Shown: positions 52,126-62,262, counted from the stretch's first letter. The stretch: 64,000 nt of DNA from UBA3478 sp038134285 (GCA_038134285.1 JAYPUW010000003.1:124001-188000), one strand, 5' to 3'. The notes: generated by a model from the sequence alone, not told the origin. A program made the numbers and translations.

Positions 52126-54249
52126 ATGGCGATTTTAAATACCATTCGAAAGCGCACTACCGTTTTGATCATTGTGATTGGATTAGCGCTTTTCTCGTTT
52201 GTGATATCGGGTATCTTTACAAGCAGTACCTTTCAAGGTCAGAGCGGATATGTCTCTTCGATTGCTGAGGTTAACGGCACCCCCATACCCATTGAAAAAT
52301 TCCAACAAAGTCTTGAGTTAGCAAACCGCACTTACGGTTCTGCTTTATCGAATTCAGCGATGATTTCGATGGTTGTAGAGCAAGAGATCCGTGGCGTTCT
52401 GATGGACCAACAATTCGACAAACTTGGTTTGGAGGTTGAAGGCGATCAATTGCTAGATTATATAGAGGCTTCTTCTTATGCAGATGTTCCTGAATTTCAA
52501 AACGAATACGGTCAGTTTGATCGCTACAAGTTTAAAGCAGCCATCGCAGAATGGCGTGCGACCAACCCGGCTCAATATGAAGCATGGTTAAACGATGAGG
52601 CCCGTTTCTTGCAAGCGGCAAAAGAACGCATGTACTTCACGTTAGTTCAGGCCGGTCTTTCTGCTACTAAAGTTGAGGCGGCTACCACTTTTAAAGTGGA
52701 GAACGATAAAGTAAGCTTTGAATACCTTCACCTTCCGTACAATACGGTGGCCGATTCATTATTTAAAGTTACCGATGCAGACATTAAGGCTTATGTAAGC
52801 AAGTATCCTAATCGCTTTAAGCAAGAGGCTGAGCGTGACTTGCGTTATGTGCATTTCAAAGACGTTCCTTCTGAGGAAGACGATACTGCCGTGCTCGATG
52901 CCATCACCGCGCTTTTAGAGTCTTCAGAAGAATTTGATAGCAATAGTAAGACCAATGTAGTTCGTGAGAGCTTCATTGAAACTGATGATGTAGCCGCTTT
53001 CTTGAGCCGTTACTCTGATGTGGCCTATGACTCTGTTCCAAGACCACGTATTCAGTTACCTGTAGAGCATGCAGATGCCATTACCGCTTTAGCAGTCGGA
53101 GAGTCTTACGGACCATATAAGCATAACGATGCGTACAAGGTGAGTCGTATGATGGATTACATCAAAAACGGAAGTGTAAGAGCAAGTCATATTCTTGTCG
53201 CCTATGAAGGTGCTGAGCGTGCAGCGTCAACGATTTCAAGAACCAAAGAAGAGGCCCGTTTAAAGGCCCGCGAATTATTGCGTCAAGCCCGCAGTGAAGA
53301 AGTAGTTTTTGCGCAATTGGCAAGAGACGAATCTGATGGGCCAACGGCTAGCCGCGGAGGAGATCTTGGATACTTCCTTGACGGTGATATGGTAGACGCC
53401 TTTAACGATTTTGTATTCGCTAACGCTATCGGAGCCATCGGTATGGTAGAGACCCCGCTCGGATTTCATGTAGTAAAAGTTGAAGATAAGCGCGATGTAT
53501 ATCAATTAGCCACCCTCGTTCGCAATATTGAGGCCTCAGAAGCTACCTTGAACAAGCTCTTTACTGATGCGACTACTTTCGAAATGAAGACGAAAGAGAG
53601 CGACTGGAGACAGTTTCCGATCATCGCTAATGACCTAGGATACACCTTTAACCCAATCACTAAGCTTAAAGCGTTCACCGAGAATCTTCCGGTTCTTGGG
53701 GTACAACGTAGTATTGTGAAGTGGGCCTTTAATAATGACACTAACATCGGTGACATCAGAAGATTTGATCTCGCCGACGGATACGTTATCGTTCAAGTTG
53801 TTAAAGAGCGTAAAGAAGGTCTTCAGGCTCCTGAAGATGTTTCTCCTCTAGTTATCGCAAAGATTCGCGACGAGAAAAAAGCTGCAAGTTTATTGAAGAA
53901 AAACGCTAATCAAAGCTGGACGGCTATAGAGGGCAATGCTCAAGTTCAATCGGGCAGTGCTTCTGCTTTAAGTACAGAGGCTAGCGTTATTCCGGGTCTT
54001 GGTACAGAGCCTTTCGTTGTGGGTAAAGCGTTGACCATGGCTGAGCAAGAAGAATCTGACTGGTTAGAAGGCGGATTAGGATTGTACAAAGTACGTGTGA
54101 CGTCTAAGACTCCAGCGATGGAGCTTCCGGCAGTTGATCCGTTCGCGCGTTCAATTGCTGAAGAGCGTGTCGCCCAAGGTTCTCAATCTGCATATGAAGC
54201 GCTCAAAAAGGCTGCTGATGTTGTAGACAACAGAGCGATCGTCTACTAA
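52126..54249 (+). CDS. PpiD/SurA-like peptidyl-prolyl isomerase
   Basis: The 707-residue protein has a single N-terminal transmembrane anchor (VLIIVIGLALFSFVISGIF, about residues 12-30), a SurA_N-like chaperone region, and a parvulin rotamase domain near residues 345-470 (VRASHILVAYEGA, RGGDLGYFLDGDMV, TPLGFHVVKVEDK). It folds or guards outer-membrane proteins in the periplasm. It is the last gene of the envelope cluster. Its stop is 13 bases from the convergent mevalonate kinase-like gene. Confidence 0.92.
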   Translation: MAILNTIRKRTTVLIIVIGLALFSFVISGIFTSSTFQGQSGYVSSIAEVNGTPIPIEKFQQSLELANRTYGSALSNSAMISMVVEQEIRGVLMDQQFDKLGLEVEGDQLLDYIEASSYADVPEFQNEYGQFDRYKFKAAIAEWRATNPAQYEAWLNDEARFLQAAKERMYFTLVQAGLSATKVEAATTFKVENDKVSFEYLHLPYNTVADSLFKVTDADIKAYVSKYPNRFKQEAERDLRYVHFKDVPSEEDDTAVLDAITALLESSEEFDSNSKTNVVRESFIETDDVAAFLSRYSDVAYDSVPRPRIQLPVEHADAITALAVGESYGPYKHNDAYKVSRMMDYIKNGSVRASHILVAYEGAERAASTISRTKEEARLKARELLRQARSEEVVFAQLARDESDGPTASRGGDLGYFLDGDMVDAFNDFVFANAIGAIGMVETPLGFHVVKVEDKRDVYQLATLVRNIEASEATLNKLFTDATTFEMKTKESDWRQFPIIANDLGYTFNPITKLKAFTENLPVLGVQRSIVKWAFNNDTNIGDIRRFDLADGYVIVQVVKERKEGLQAPEDVSPLVIAKIRDEKKAASLLKKNANQSWTAIEGNAQVQSGSASALSTEASVIPGLGTEPFVVGKALTMAEQEESDWLEGGLGLYKVRVTSKTPAMELPAVDPFARSIAEERVAQGSQSAYEALKKAADVVDNRAIVY

Positions 54250-54262
54250 GAATAATAAGTCT

Positions 54263-55162
54263 TCAGAGCACACAGAGCTCTGAAAGCTTAAGAATAGTAT
54301 GATATCCCTTTTCTTTTAGAGAAGGGATATTTTCTTTTCGGGTAAATAGGGCGAAGTCTCCTCCCCAGCCCCCGAGTGAGCTAAAGGTCCCTGAAAGTCC
54401 CTTAAAAAGCGTTTTCCCAATAGGATCTAACTCAAGCTGAGTACCAATTAGATGTTCGTGTTTCTGCATTAGTCTTTCAAAATTTTCGAGTGTTTGGGCC
54501 TGAATCACTGCTTTGGTGAGCGCACTGATCTCATCGATTAAAGAACTGTCGAGGCCTCGCTGTTTGTAATGGTTGATGGCTTTTCTACTGTCCATCTTTT
54601 GATTAAGATAGATAAGGTGTAGTTCATCTCTAAATGGCCAATTCAAATCGATTGGTTCTACCCACACACCTGCTTCAGACCTTCGATAACATATTGGCCC
54701 TTCGGCATCGGCACAAGCAATGTCGTATCCGCTACCCCCAAAGGTCTTTTCTAACAAGATATAAGGATCAAGTTCGAAATATGATGCAAGGGCACTGATC
54801 AGGGTAGATGAGGTGCCCAGCCCCCATTTGCGCTCAAATTCGAGAGTGCTTTCAATGAATAATCCTGACCTCAAGGCCTGAGGATTTAAGTGGCGTATCG
54901 CTTGAAAGATTTGTGTCAGTCGATCTGCCGTCTCATTTCGTGTTGCTGCGATAAGGTGTTCTGCATCGAACTGCCCCTCAAACCAGATCTTTTGATGGAG
55001 ATCTTTAGCTACCCAATGAATGCCCTCTTTTAGTTGAGTCGCAAAATTGAAATGTTGTCCTAATTGAGTAGGCAGTGCAAGGGCCAGTGCCCCGTCGAGC
55101 ACGGCATATTCTGCTGTGATCAGCAGTTTTCCGTGGGTGTAGAGCTGCCGGTTTTGGGTCAT
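54263..55162 (-). CDS. GHMP kinase of the mevalonate pathway (mevalonate or phosphomevalonate kinase-like)
   Basis: The 299-residue protein has the GHMP motifs GKLLITAEYAVLDGALALALP at the N-terminus and KWGLGTSSTLISALA near residue 114. The GSGYDIACADAEG stretch is typical of mevalonate-pathway kinases, and the third motif is degenerate (LGGWGGDFALF). It overlaps the HMG-CoA reductase gene as ATGA, which strongly links it to isoprenoid synthesis. The two kinases of the pathway cannot be told apart here. Confidence 0.85.
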   Translation of the reverse strand: MTQNRQLYTHGKLLITAEYAVLDGALALALPTQLGQHFNFATQLKEGIHWVAKDLHQKIWFEGQFDAEHLIAATRNETADRLTQIFQAIRHLNPQALRSGLFIESTLEFERKWGLGTSSTLISALASYFELDPYILLEKTFGGSGYDIACADAEGPICYRRSEAGVWVEPIDLNWPFRDELHLIYLNQKMDSRKAINHYKQRGLDSSLIDEISALTKAVIQAQTLENFERLMQKHEHLIGTQLELDPIGKTLFKGLSGTFSSLGGWGGDFALFTRKENIPSLKEKGYHTILKLSELCVL

Positions 55163-56466
55163 TTGCGCAATTGGCTCAGCGCCTCCTTTACAGCAGCGCT
55201 ACTTACCGTTTTATCCTTGAAATGTACGACTAAGGTCTCTTTTTCTGAGGCGCTTACCCCTTCTGCATTCAACAGGTTGAGCAGGTGCATCTTCATATGA
55301 CCTTTTTGTATTCCGGTAGTTACCAGTGAACTCACTGCACCAAAGTTCTGGGCGAGACCAGCCACGGCAGTGATTTTCATGAGCTCTTCGGCCGAGGGCT
55401 GACCTAAGAGGTCTAAAGCTAGCTTCACCATTGGATGCAGGGCGGTTAACCCTCCAACTGTACCCAATGCCAGCGGGATCTCAAGCTCAAAATGTAATTC
55501 TTGATCTGGAGTAATTTCTGCCTTGGTAAGAGATCTGTATTGGCCCTCGCGGCTCGCATACGCGTGCACCCCTGCCTCGACCGCTCTGAAATCGTTACCG
55601 CTCGCAATCACTACGGCGTCTATACCGTTCATGATGCCTTTGTTATGGGTCACGGCGCGGTAGGGTTCTGCTTGGGCAATGGCCACAGCGCGGCAAAATT
55701 TAGTGGCAAACTCTTCACCTTCTACACCTTCATAACCCAACTGTTTAATGGGGCAGCGTACCCATGCGCGCACTACACAGTTTGGAACATAATTGCTCAA
55801 TATGCTCATCACCACCTCCGGGGCCTCATCGGCCTTGAAGGTTTCTTGAGCCTTTAAACGAAAGTCTTGGGCCAGTTGCTCGAGGCATGAGTTGATAAAA
55901 TTTGCTCCCATGGCGTCTTTCGTCTCGAAGGTGAGCGCGATATGGTAGTATCCGTCTAGGGCAGCCGTTTTATCGATAAGTTCAAGACTCTTAATACCGC
56001 CTCCGCGTTTTTCCATACTAGCGCTAAGGGGTAGTAAGCCTTTCAAAAAGACTTTGCGATGGGTGTTAAAGAATTCAAAAAGACGTTTGCCTTCTCCGTA
56101 GTAATTCAGATGCACATGACCGACCTTTTGATTGCCGACGATTTCGGTGTGAAATCCGCCTTTGTCGAGCCAAAACTTGGCTGCCTTGCTAGCGGCTGCT
56201 ACCACCGAGCTTTCTTCAATAACCATGGGGATCGCGTAAACCTTCTGGTCGATCAAGAAATTTGGTGCAATGGCAAAAGGCAAGTAGTAATTGGCTAGGG
56301 TATTCTCGATGAACTCATCGTGAATTTCTTGAATCTGAGGATCGGGATGGGTATAGGTTTTAAAAAGGGCCAACGCCTTTTCAGGATCGCTGGCAAAGGT
56401 CTGTGCTAGCCAATGAGCCTTTTCTTCTTTTGATTTCTTAGAAAAGCCGCTGATAATCTCTTTCAT
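55159..56466 (-). CDS. mvaA: HMG-CoA reductase, class II
   Basis: The 435-residue protein is a full-length class II enzyme. Motifs are VSSVVAAASKAAKFW at about residue 85, DAMGANFINSCLE, HNKGIMNGIDAVVIASGNDFRAVEAGVHAYASREGQ with the catalytic lysine, and GTVGGLTALHPMVKLAL. It reduces HMG-CoA to mevalonate. The pairing with a GHMP kinase indicates a biosynthetic role in isoprenoid supply, though the class is often called degradative. A perfect -7 element lies upstream. Confidence 0.94.
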   Translation of the reverse strand: MKEIISGFSKKSKEEKAHWLAQTFASDPEKALALFKTYTHPDPQIQEIHDEFIENTLANYYLPFAIAPNFLIDQKVYAIPMVIEESSVVAAASKAAKFWLDKGGFHTEIVGNQKVGHVHLNYYGEGKRLFEFFNTHRKVFLKGLLPLSASMEKRGGGIKSLELIDKTAALDGYYHIALTFETKDAMGANFINSCLEQLAQDFRLKAQETFKADEAPEVVMSILSNYVPNCVVRAWVRCPIKQLGYEGVEGEEFATKFCRAVAIAQAEPYRAVTHNKGIMNGIDAVVIASGNDFRAVEAGVHAYASREGQYRSLTKAEITPDQELHFELEIPLALGTVGGLTALHPMVKLALDLLGQPSAEELMKITAVAGLAQNFGAVSSLVTTGIQKGHMKMHLLNLLNAEGVSASEKETLVVHFKDKTVSSAAVKEALSQLRK

Positions 56467-56482
56467 AGACAGATCTTCTGGT

Positions 56483-56490
56483 CAAAGATA
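56483..56490 (-). promoter_or_regulatory. -7 element (TATCTTTG) of the mvaA operon
   Basis: The minus strand reads TATCTTTG, a perfect TAnnTTTG, 16 bases before the mvaA ATG. No TTG lies at the usual -33 distance. Confidence 0.5.
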
Positions 56491-56559
56491 CGTAATAGGC
56501 GTGCTTTCACATTCTCGAAATTAATTAGTAAACTTGATGCTCCTATAAGTTCTCTTTAC

Positions 56560-58707
56560 ATGAAAAAAGGCATCGTATGGTTGCTCGCAAGCGTTACGCT
56601 TGTAATCAATGCACAACAGAAGTACATTACTTTAGAAGAAATATGGTCAGGAGCCTACTCTACTGAAGGGATTACCTCTGTCCGTTCTTTGAATTCAGGT
56701 GAGCAGTATACCACCCTTGAATACAACGAGGGCCAAAGCCAGATCGTGGCATACGACTACAGGACCATGAGCAAGCAAAGGGTGTTGCTTTCTTCCGGAG
56801 GAGAGATTCCTAGATTCAGCACCTACGCCTTCAATCAAGACGAATCCAAGATTCTGATTGCTACAGAGCGCACTCCCATTTTTCGTCGCTCTTCAGAGGC
56901 GGTCTACTATATTTATGAGCGCGCCAACCAGCACCTTACCCAAATCAGTAGTGAAAAGATCCGTGTTCCGGCGTTTTCCACAGACGGAATACATGTGGCT
57001 TATGTGAAAGACAATAACCTTTATGTGTTCAATTCGAATACTGAAACGGCCAAGCAATTGACCTTTGACGGGGCCTATGGCAGCATCATCAACGGGCATG
57101 CCGACTGGGTCTATGAAGAAGAATTTTCTCTCGTTCGTGCCTATGAGTTCAACGCGAGTGGAACTCATTTGACCTATCTCAAGTTTGACGAGTCAGAAGT
57201 TCCTGAGTTTTCAATGGACATTTACGGTCAAAACCTGTATCCGTACGGGTACGAGTTTAAATATCCTAAGGCAGGCGACAAGAATGCTGTGGTAAAGGTC
57301 CATACCATTGAGCTTTCTTCAGGGAACGATCAAGAGATTGACCTTGAACCTCGCGAGTATACCATGCGCATCTATGCCAAAAATCAGGCGTCTAAGATGG
57401 TCGTTCAAACCTTGAACCGTCATCAGAATCATTTAGAATTGCAAGAGATCGACCTTAATACGGGGGCCACTTCGGTGTTGCTTGAAGAAAAGGATGAGGC
57501 CTATGTCGACATTCACGATAACCTTACATTCTTGGCGAACGATGATTTTATTTGGACGAGCGAAAAGGACGGATACAACCATTTGTACCTATACAATGCA
57601 GACGGATCGCTCAATCGCCAACTTACTAGCGGAGCCTTCGAGGTGACTGCCTTCTATGGTTACGATAAAAAGCGCAACCGACTATTCTATCAGTCTACTG
57701 AGCCCTCTTCTATTGAGCGCGCCATCTACCGCATTTCACTGAGCGGCAATTACAAAACGCGATTAACGCAAGAGGCCGGAACCTATGACGCTCAATTTTC
57801 TGCAGATTATTCGTACTTCATTGCGACCTACCAGAGTTCGACTAAGGCTCCAGAATTTAGCTTGAGAGACGCTAGAAACGGAGCATTGATCAGTGTGATC
57901 AAAGACAATAGAGAGCTTGAGTCTAAACTTGAGAAGTACGTGATGTCTCCTAAAGAGTACGGCACGCTCCGCGTCGGAAACAGTACTTTGAATATGTACA
58001 TGATTCGTCCGGCTAATTTCAATCCGAATAATAAATATCCGCTCTTGATGTTCCAATACTCAGGTCCAGGCTCTCAACAAGTAGTAGACCGCTGGATGGG
58101 AACCAACGATTATTGGCATCAAATGCTCGCACAGCAAGGTTATGTGATCGCCTGTGTTGACCCAAGAGGAACTGGCTTCAAAGGGCGTGACTTTAAGAAA
58201 GTGACCTATCTCAATCTCGTGAAACTTGAAACTGAAGACCAAATTGCTGCAGCTAAAAAACTATCCGAATTGCCTTATATCGATGCCAATCGAACCGGAA
58301 TATGGGGATGGAGCTTTGGAGGCCACATGAGCACCAATGCGCTGCTGAAGGGGAACGATGTTTTTGAAATGGCCATTGCCGTGGCACCCGTGACCAGCTG
58401 GAGGTTCTATGACACTATCTACACCGAGCGTTTCTTGCGCACGCCGCAAGAGAATCCTGGAGGGTACGACAATGAATCGCCTTTCAATTATCCTGAACTC
58501 TTAAAGGGTAAATTTCTTTTGGTGCATGGTAGCGCCGACGACAACGTACATGTGCAAAACTCTATGCGCATGATTGAAGCATTGGTTCAGGCGAATAAAC
58601 CTTTCGATTGGGCCATATATCCCGACCGCAACCACGGAATTTATGGAGGCAATACGCGCCTGCACCTCTACTCTAAGATGACACAATTCATACTCAACAA
58701 CCTCTAG
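56560..58707 (+). CDS. S9-family peptidase, dipeptidyl peptidase IV-like
   Basis: The 715-residue protein has a signal peptide (to about residue 18, INAQQ), an eight-bladed DPPIV_N propeller and a C-terminal alpha/beta hydrolase domain. The triad is Ser in GWSFGGHMS, Asp in HGSADDNVH and His in DRNHGIYGG. It removes X-Pro or X-Ala dipeptides from peptides in the periplasm. The POT transporter gene follows after three bases, so dipeptides released here can be imported directly. Confidence 0.93.
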   Translation: MKKGIVWLLASVTLVINAQQKYITLEEIWSGAYSTEGITSVRSLNSGEQYTTLEYNEGQSQIVAYDYRTMSKQRVLLSSGGEIPRFSTYAFNQDESKILIATERTPIFRRSSEAVYYIYERANQHLTQISSEKIRVPAFSTDGIHVAYVKDNNLYVFNSNTETAKQLTFDGAYGSIINGHADWVYEEEFSLVRAYEFNASGTHLTYLKFDESEVPEFSMDIYGQNLYPYGYEFKYPKAGDKNAVVKVHTIELSSGNDQEIDLEPREYTMRIYAKNQASKMVVQTLNRHQNHLELQEIDLNTGATSVLLEEKDEAYVDIHDNLTFLANDDFIWTSEKDGYNHLYLYNADGSLNRQLTSGAFEVTAFYGYDKKRNRLFYQSTEPSSIERAIYRISLSGNYKTRLTQEAGTYDAQFSADYSYFIATYQSSTKAPEFSLRDARNGALISVIKDNRELESKLEKYVMSPKEYGTLRVGNSTLNMYMIRPANFNPNNKYPLLMFQYSGPGSQQVVDRWMGTNDYWHQMLAQQGYVIACVDPRGTGFKGRDFKKVTYLNLVKLETEDQIAAAKKLSELPYIDANRTGIWGWSFGGHMSTNALLKGNDVFEMAIAVAPVTSWRFYDTIYTERFLRTPQENPGGYDNESPFNYPELLKGKFLLVHGSADDNVHVQNSMRMIEALVQANKPFDWAIYPDRNHGIYGGNTRLHLYSKMTQFILNNL

Positions 58708-58710
58708 ACC

Positions 58711-60207
58711 ATGAACGATCAAGCCACCACATGGGGACACCCTAAGGGACTCTTCTACCTCTTTTTTGCCGAATTATGGGAGCGCTTTAGCTTCTACGGA
58801 ATGCGTGCACTGCTCACCCTCTACATGGTTGAGATGGTGTTCGAGGCCCTTAGCAATAGAGACTTTGTAACCGCGGCGATTTATTCGTCTTACGGTTCTT
58901 TGGTCTATGCGGGTACCGTTATCGGCGGCCGCATCTCTGACCGCCTACTCGGTATGCGCAAGTCTATTTTCTTAGGAGGAATCTTGATGGCGATCGGTCA
59001 TTTTGTTTTGGCTATAGAACACAACATTGCCTTTTTCTTGGCCCTTTCTTTTATCATTGTGGGGAACGCCTTTTTCAAACCCAACATCTCAACTTTTGTA
59101 GGGACACTTTACGAAGACAACGATCCGCGAAAAGATTCAGGATTCACCATCTTCTACATGGGGATCAACCTAGGCGCCTGGGTTTCGCCCCTTTTATGCG
59201 GATGGTTGGCCGCTTCATACGGCTGGCATTACGGATTTGGTCTCGCCGGAATCGGAATGGTTGTAGGTTTGGTCTTTTTCTATTCTGGAATTAAAAAGGG
59301 AGTCTTCGGAGATAAGGGGTTACCCCCAGAACCTCAACTGCTCGAACAAAAGCAATTCGGGCTGAGTAAAGAGCGCGTCATCACCCTATTGAGTGTGATT
59401 GCGGTACCGCTAATCGCCCTTTTGATATCGGCTTACAACCCTATTTATAATGAAGACACCCTGGTTAACCTGATCTTTAAAGGTATCGGAGTATTCATCA
59501 TTGGATACCTTGCCTATATCCTATACCAGGCATCGGCAGAAGAGCGTAAGAAGCTTTTTGTGGCTATTTTGATCACCCTGTTCATGACTATTTTCTGGGG
59601 CTTTCACGAGCTCTCAGGTAGTGTGATTACGCTCTTTTCGGCCCGTAATGTAGAGCTCACTATTATGTCTGCTGCGCAAACCAATTCGTTGAATCCGATG
59701 TTCATCATATTATTCGCGATTCCGATTTCGATGCTTTGGACATGGCTTTCAAAGCGAGGACTTAACCCACGCACTCCATACAAGTTCGGATTAGGACTCG
59801 TATTCGCAGGATTGAGTTTTTACGTCTTGGCCATCTCAGGAGTGAGCGCAAACGAAGAGGGACTCGTTCCTTTCAGCTACCTTTTGGTGATGTACTTGCT
59901 ACTTTCTGTTGGTGAACTCTTTATGTCTCCCGTAGGTCTTTCAAAGATTACCTCACTTTCACCTAAGCGCATCGTGGCCTTTATGATGGGGGTATGGTTC
60001 TTGTCTTCGGCCTTTGCCTTTCAGGTGGTCGGATTCATCGGAAAGAAACTCTCCGTAGAGTCGGGCTCAGATGCGGCAGATCCCCTGCAAACCTTGACGC
60101 TCTATACTGAAGGATTCTCACTCATCGCACAGTACTCACTGATTGCAGGAGTAGTGGTGCTACTCGCTTCTCCGTTGATCAAGCGCCTTATGGGTGAAGT
60201 ACATTAA
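58711..60207 (+). CDS. POT/PTR2-family peptide transporter
   Basis: The 498-residue protein has about 14 membrane helices and the POT motifs ELWERFSFYGMRALLTLYMV (E-x-x-E-R-F-x-x-Y-G, residues about 16-27) and FYMGINLGAWVSPLLCGWLA (PTR2 signature). It imports di- and tripeptides with protons at the inner membrane. With the DPP IV gene three bases upstream it forms a peptide salvage unit. The next gene is convergent, 50 bases away. Confidence 0.94.
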   Translation: MNDQATTWGHPKGLFYLFFAELWERFSFYGMRALLTLYMVEMVFEALSNRDFVTAAIYSSYGSLVYAGTVIGGRISDRLLGMRKSIFLGGILMAIGHFVLAIEHNIAFFLALSFIIVGNAFFKPNISTFVGTLYEDNDPRKDSGFTIFYMGINLGAWVSPLLCGWLAASYGWHYGFGLAGIGMVVGLVFFYSGIKKGVFGDKGLPPEPQLLEQKQFGLSKERVITLLSVIAVPLIALLISAYNPIYNEDTLVNLIFKGIGVFIIGYLAYILYQASAEERKKLFVAILITLFMTIFWGFHELSGSVITLFSARNVELTIMSAAQTNSLNPMFIILFAIPISMLWTWLSKRGLNPRTPYKFGLGLVFAGLSFYVLAISGVSANEEGLVPFSYLLVMYLLLSVGELFMSPVGLSKITSLSPKRIVAFMMGVWFLSSAFAFQVVGFIGKKLSVESGSDAADPLQTLTLYTEGFSLIAQYSLIAGVVVLLASPLIKRLMGEVH

Positions 60208-60257
60208 AAGCAGTACGATATAAAGTGTAGGTTCAAAGCTTGAGGAGAAGAATTCCG

Positions 60258-61394
60258 CTACTGAGATAGGCGAGAAGCCTGTAAATGAGCAGAATGGGTG
60301 TTCTCATAAATGGCTGCCGCCGCACGGGTGCTGGCTCCTTTTTCTCCGAGCAGGGTTTTGAGTTCGGCATACTGTTGGAGCATTGCAGTGCGAACGTCTG
60401 GGTTTTCTAATCGTATCAACGCTTCTTTCAGCTGCGCAGGATTGCATTCGTCTTGAATGAGCTCGGTCAGACAGCTTCGATCTAGAATGAGATTGACTAG
60501 CGAAATATAACGCAGGGTAATCAGCCTTTTTGCGAGGGCATAAGTCAGCGGGCTCGTCTTATAACAGACCACCTGAGGCGTTTCAAGCAGAGCGGTTTCG
60601 AGAGTAGCTGTTCCACTAGTGACCAATGCTATATGAGCTACTTTAATTAGGGGTTGAGTGGCTCCGAATACCACCTTAAGTTGATCGCCAGTGATCGCAT
60701 CGTATAACCCCTTCTCTTGGCCTGGTGCACCAGCAATCACAAATTGATAGGCAGGTAACTGGGTGGTCACCGCTTGCATTACGGGTAGCATGCGTTTAAT
60801 TTCTTGAGTGCGGCTTCCGGGCAGAAGCGCCACAATAGGTCGCTCATCTAGGTGATACTGCGCTTTAAACATTTTGGCCTCCTGAAGTTTATCGTCTAAA
60901 GCATCCAAGAGCGGATGCCCGACAAACTCAACCTTGTAATGCTGCTTGGCATAAAATTCGGGTTCGAAAGGTAGGGTGACATACAAGTGATCTACGCTTG
61001 TTTTGATAAGCTCTACCCGTTTCTGACGAGAGGCCCAGACCTGAGGTGCAATGTAATAGTGCACTAAGAAACCGGCATTTTTGGCCCATTTGGCGATGCG
61101 CAGGTTGAATCCTGAAAAGTCAATTAGAATAAGGGCATCGGGTTGAAATGCTTCAATGTCGGACTTGCAATCAGCAATTCGCTTTTTGATTTTAAACAAA
61201 TGACGGAGTAACTCGAAAAACCCCATGAATCCCATGTACTTGTAGTGAAAGTCTAACTCGGCGCCACTTTTTTGCATGAGGTCACCCCCCATGGCTTTGA
61301 AAGACGCGTTTTTGTCCTTTTGGGCTAGGGCTTTGATGAGGTTAGACCCGTGCAGGTCACCTGAGGCTTCGCCGGCAATGAGGTAATACTTCAA
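60258..61394 (-). CDS. lpxB: Lipid-A-disaccharide synthase
   Basis: The 378-residue protein has the LpxB N-terminus KYYLIAGEASGDLHGSNLIKAL, IDFSGFNLRIAKWAK in the middle and VTSGTATLETALLETPQVVCYK in the donor-binding half. It joins UDP-diacylglucosamine and lipid X into lipid A disaccharide. The start codon is TTG (61394-61392), since no ATG lies in frame before the family N-terminus. It is 64 bases after surE on the same strand. Confidence 0.93.
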   Translation of the reverse strand: MKYYLIAGEASGDLHGSNLIKALAQKDKNASFKAMGGDLMQKSGAELDFHYKYMGFMGFFELLRHLFKIKKRIADCKSDIEAFQPDALILIDFSGFNLRIAKWAKNAGFLVHYYIAPQVWASRQKRVELIKTSVDHLYVTLPFEPEFYAKQHYKVEFVGHPLLDALDDKLQEAKMFKAQYHLDERPIVALLPGSRTQEIKRMLPVMQAVTTQLPAYQFVIAGAPGQEKGLYDAITGDQLKVVFGATQPLIKVAHIALVTSGTATLETALLETPQVVCYKTSPLTYALAKRLITLRYISLVNLILDRSCLTELIQDECNPAQLKEALIRLENPDVRTAMLQQYAELKTLLGEKGASTRAAAAIYENTHSAHLQASRLSQ

Positions 61395-61458
61395 TGGGTG
61401 CTTCTTAGTTGACTCAAAGATAGCCCAATCCGCTGCAGCTATTGTGAGGTAAGTGGTC

Positions 61459-62238
61459 TTAGATTTTTAGACCCCAAGAATTAATGTGCTTCATGCTGTG
61501 ATGCGCCGTTAGGTCGAACTGGGTTGGGACTACAGAGACGTATCCGGCCTCGAGTGCCGCTATATCGGTGTCTTCGCCTTGGTCGAGTAGTACGAAATCT
61601 CCTGTGAGCCAGTAGTACTCTTTTCCTGAGGGACTCACGCGCTTATCGAATTTTTCTTTCCAGTTGGCACGTGCCTGACGACACACTTTAATGCCTTTGA
61701 TGGGTGCACCATCGGTTTTTGGGATATTGACATTCAGCACCGTGCCTTCTGGCATTCCTTTTTCAATGGCCTCGCTAACCAGTGTTTGCACCACGGCATG
61801 GCAGGCCGAAAAGTTGGCATTCCAAGAGAAATCGAGCAGTGAAAAGCCGATGGCCGGAATCCCTTCTATACCCGCCTCTATCGCAGCACTCATGGTACCC
61901 GAGTAGATGACGTTGATTGAAGAATTCGCTCCGTGATTGATACCTGAGATACAGAGGTCTGGCTTGCGGTCTAAGATTTCGTGAAGTGCTAATTTGACAC
62001 AGTCTGCTGGGGTTCCGCTGGTCGAATAGGCTTCGATATGAGAGAGGCTTGAGTCGAGTTGCACCTTGTTTACCTCAAGGGTACTATCGATGGTGATGGC
62101 ATGGCCCATCCCAGATTGAGGACTGTCAGGCGCTACCACCACTACCTCTGCAAGGTCTTTTACACTTTCAATGAGATTTAAAATTCCAGGGGCAGTGATT
62201 CCGTCGTCGTTGCAAATCAGGATGAGTGGATTCTTCAA
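61459..62238 (-). CDS. surE: 5'/3'-nucleotidase SurE
   Basis: The 259-residue protein has the SurE metal site ICNDDGITAPGI at the N-terminus, SGTPADCVKLALHE and SGINHGANSSINVIYSGT. It dephosphorylates nucleoside monophosphates with a divalent metal. The start codon is TTG (62238-62236); in frame there is no ATG upstream. A perfect -7 element sits only 16 bases before it, so the mRNA leader should be very short. lpxB follows in the same direction. Confidence 0.93.
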   Translation of the reverse strand: MKNPLILICNDDGITAPGILNLIESVKDLAEVVVVAPDSPQSGMGHAITIDSTLEVNKVQLDSSLSHIEAYSTSGTPADCVKLALHEILDRKPDLCISGINHGANSSINVIYSGTMSAAIEAGIEGIPAIGFSLLDFSWNANFSACHAVVQTLVSEAIEKGMPEGTVLNVNIPKTDGAPIKGIKVCRQARANWKEKFDKRVSPSGKEYYWLTGDFVLLDQGEDTDIAALEAGYVSVVPTQFDLTAHHSMKHINSWGLKI

Positions 62239-62254
62239 GCTGTTAATTTTATTC

Positions 62255-62262
62255 CAAATGTA
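62255..62262 (-). promoter_or_regulatory. -7 element (TACATTTG) of surE-lpxB
   Basis: The minus strand reads TACATTTG, a perfect TAnnTTTG, 16 bases before the surE TTG start. The -33 TTG is not seen. Confidence 0.5.

Noticed and set aside
55501..55857. 118-residue plus-strand ORF
   Set aside because: It is antisense to the conserved middle of HMG-CoA reductase.
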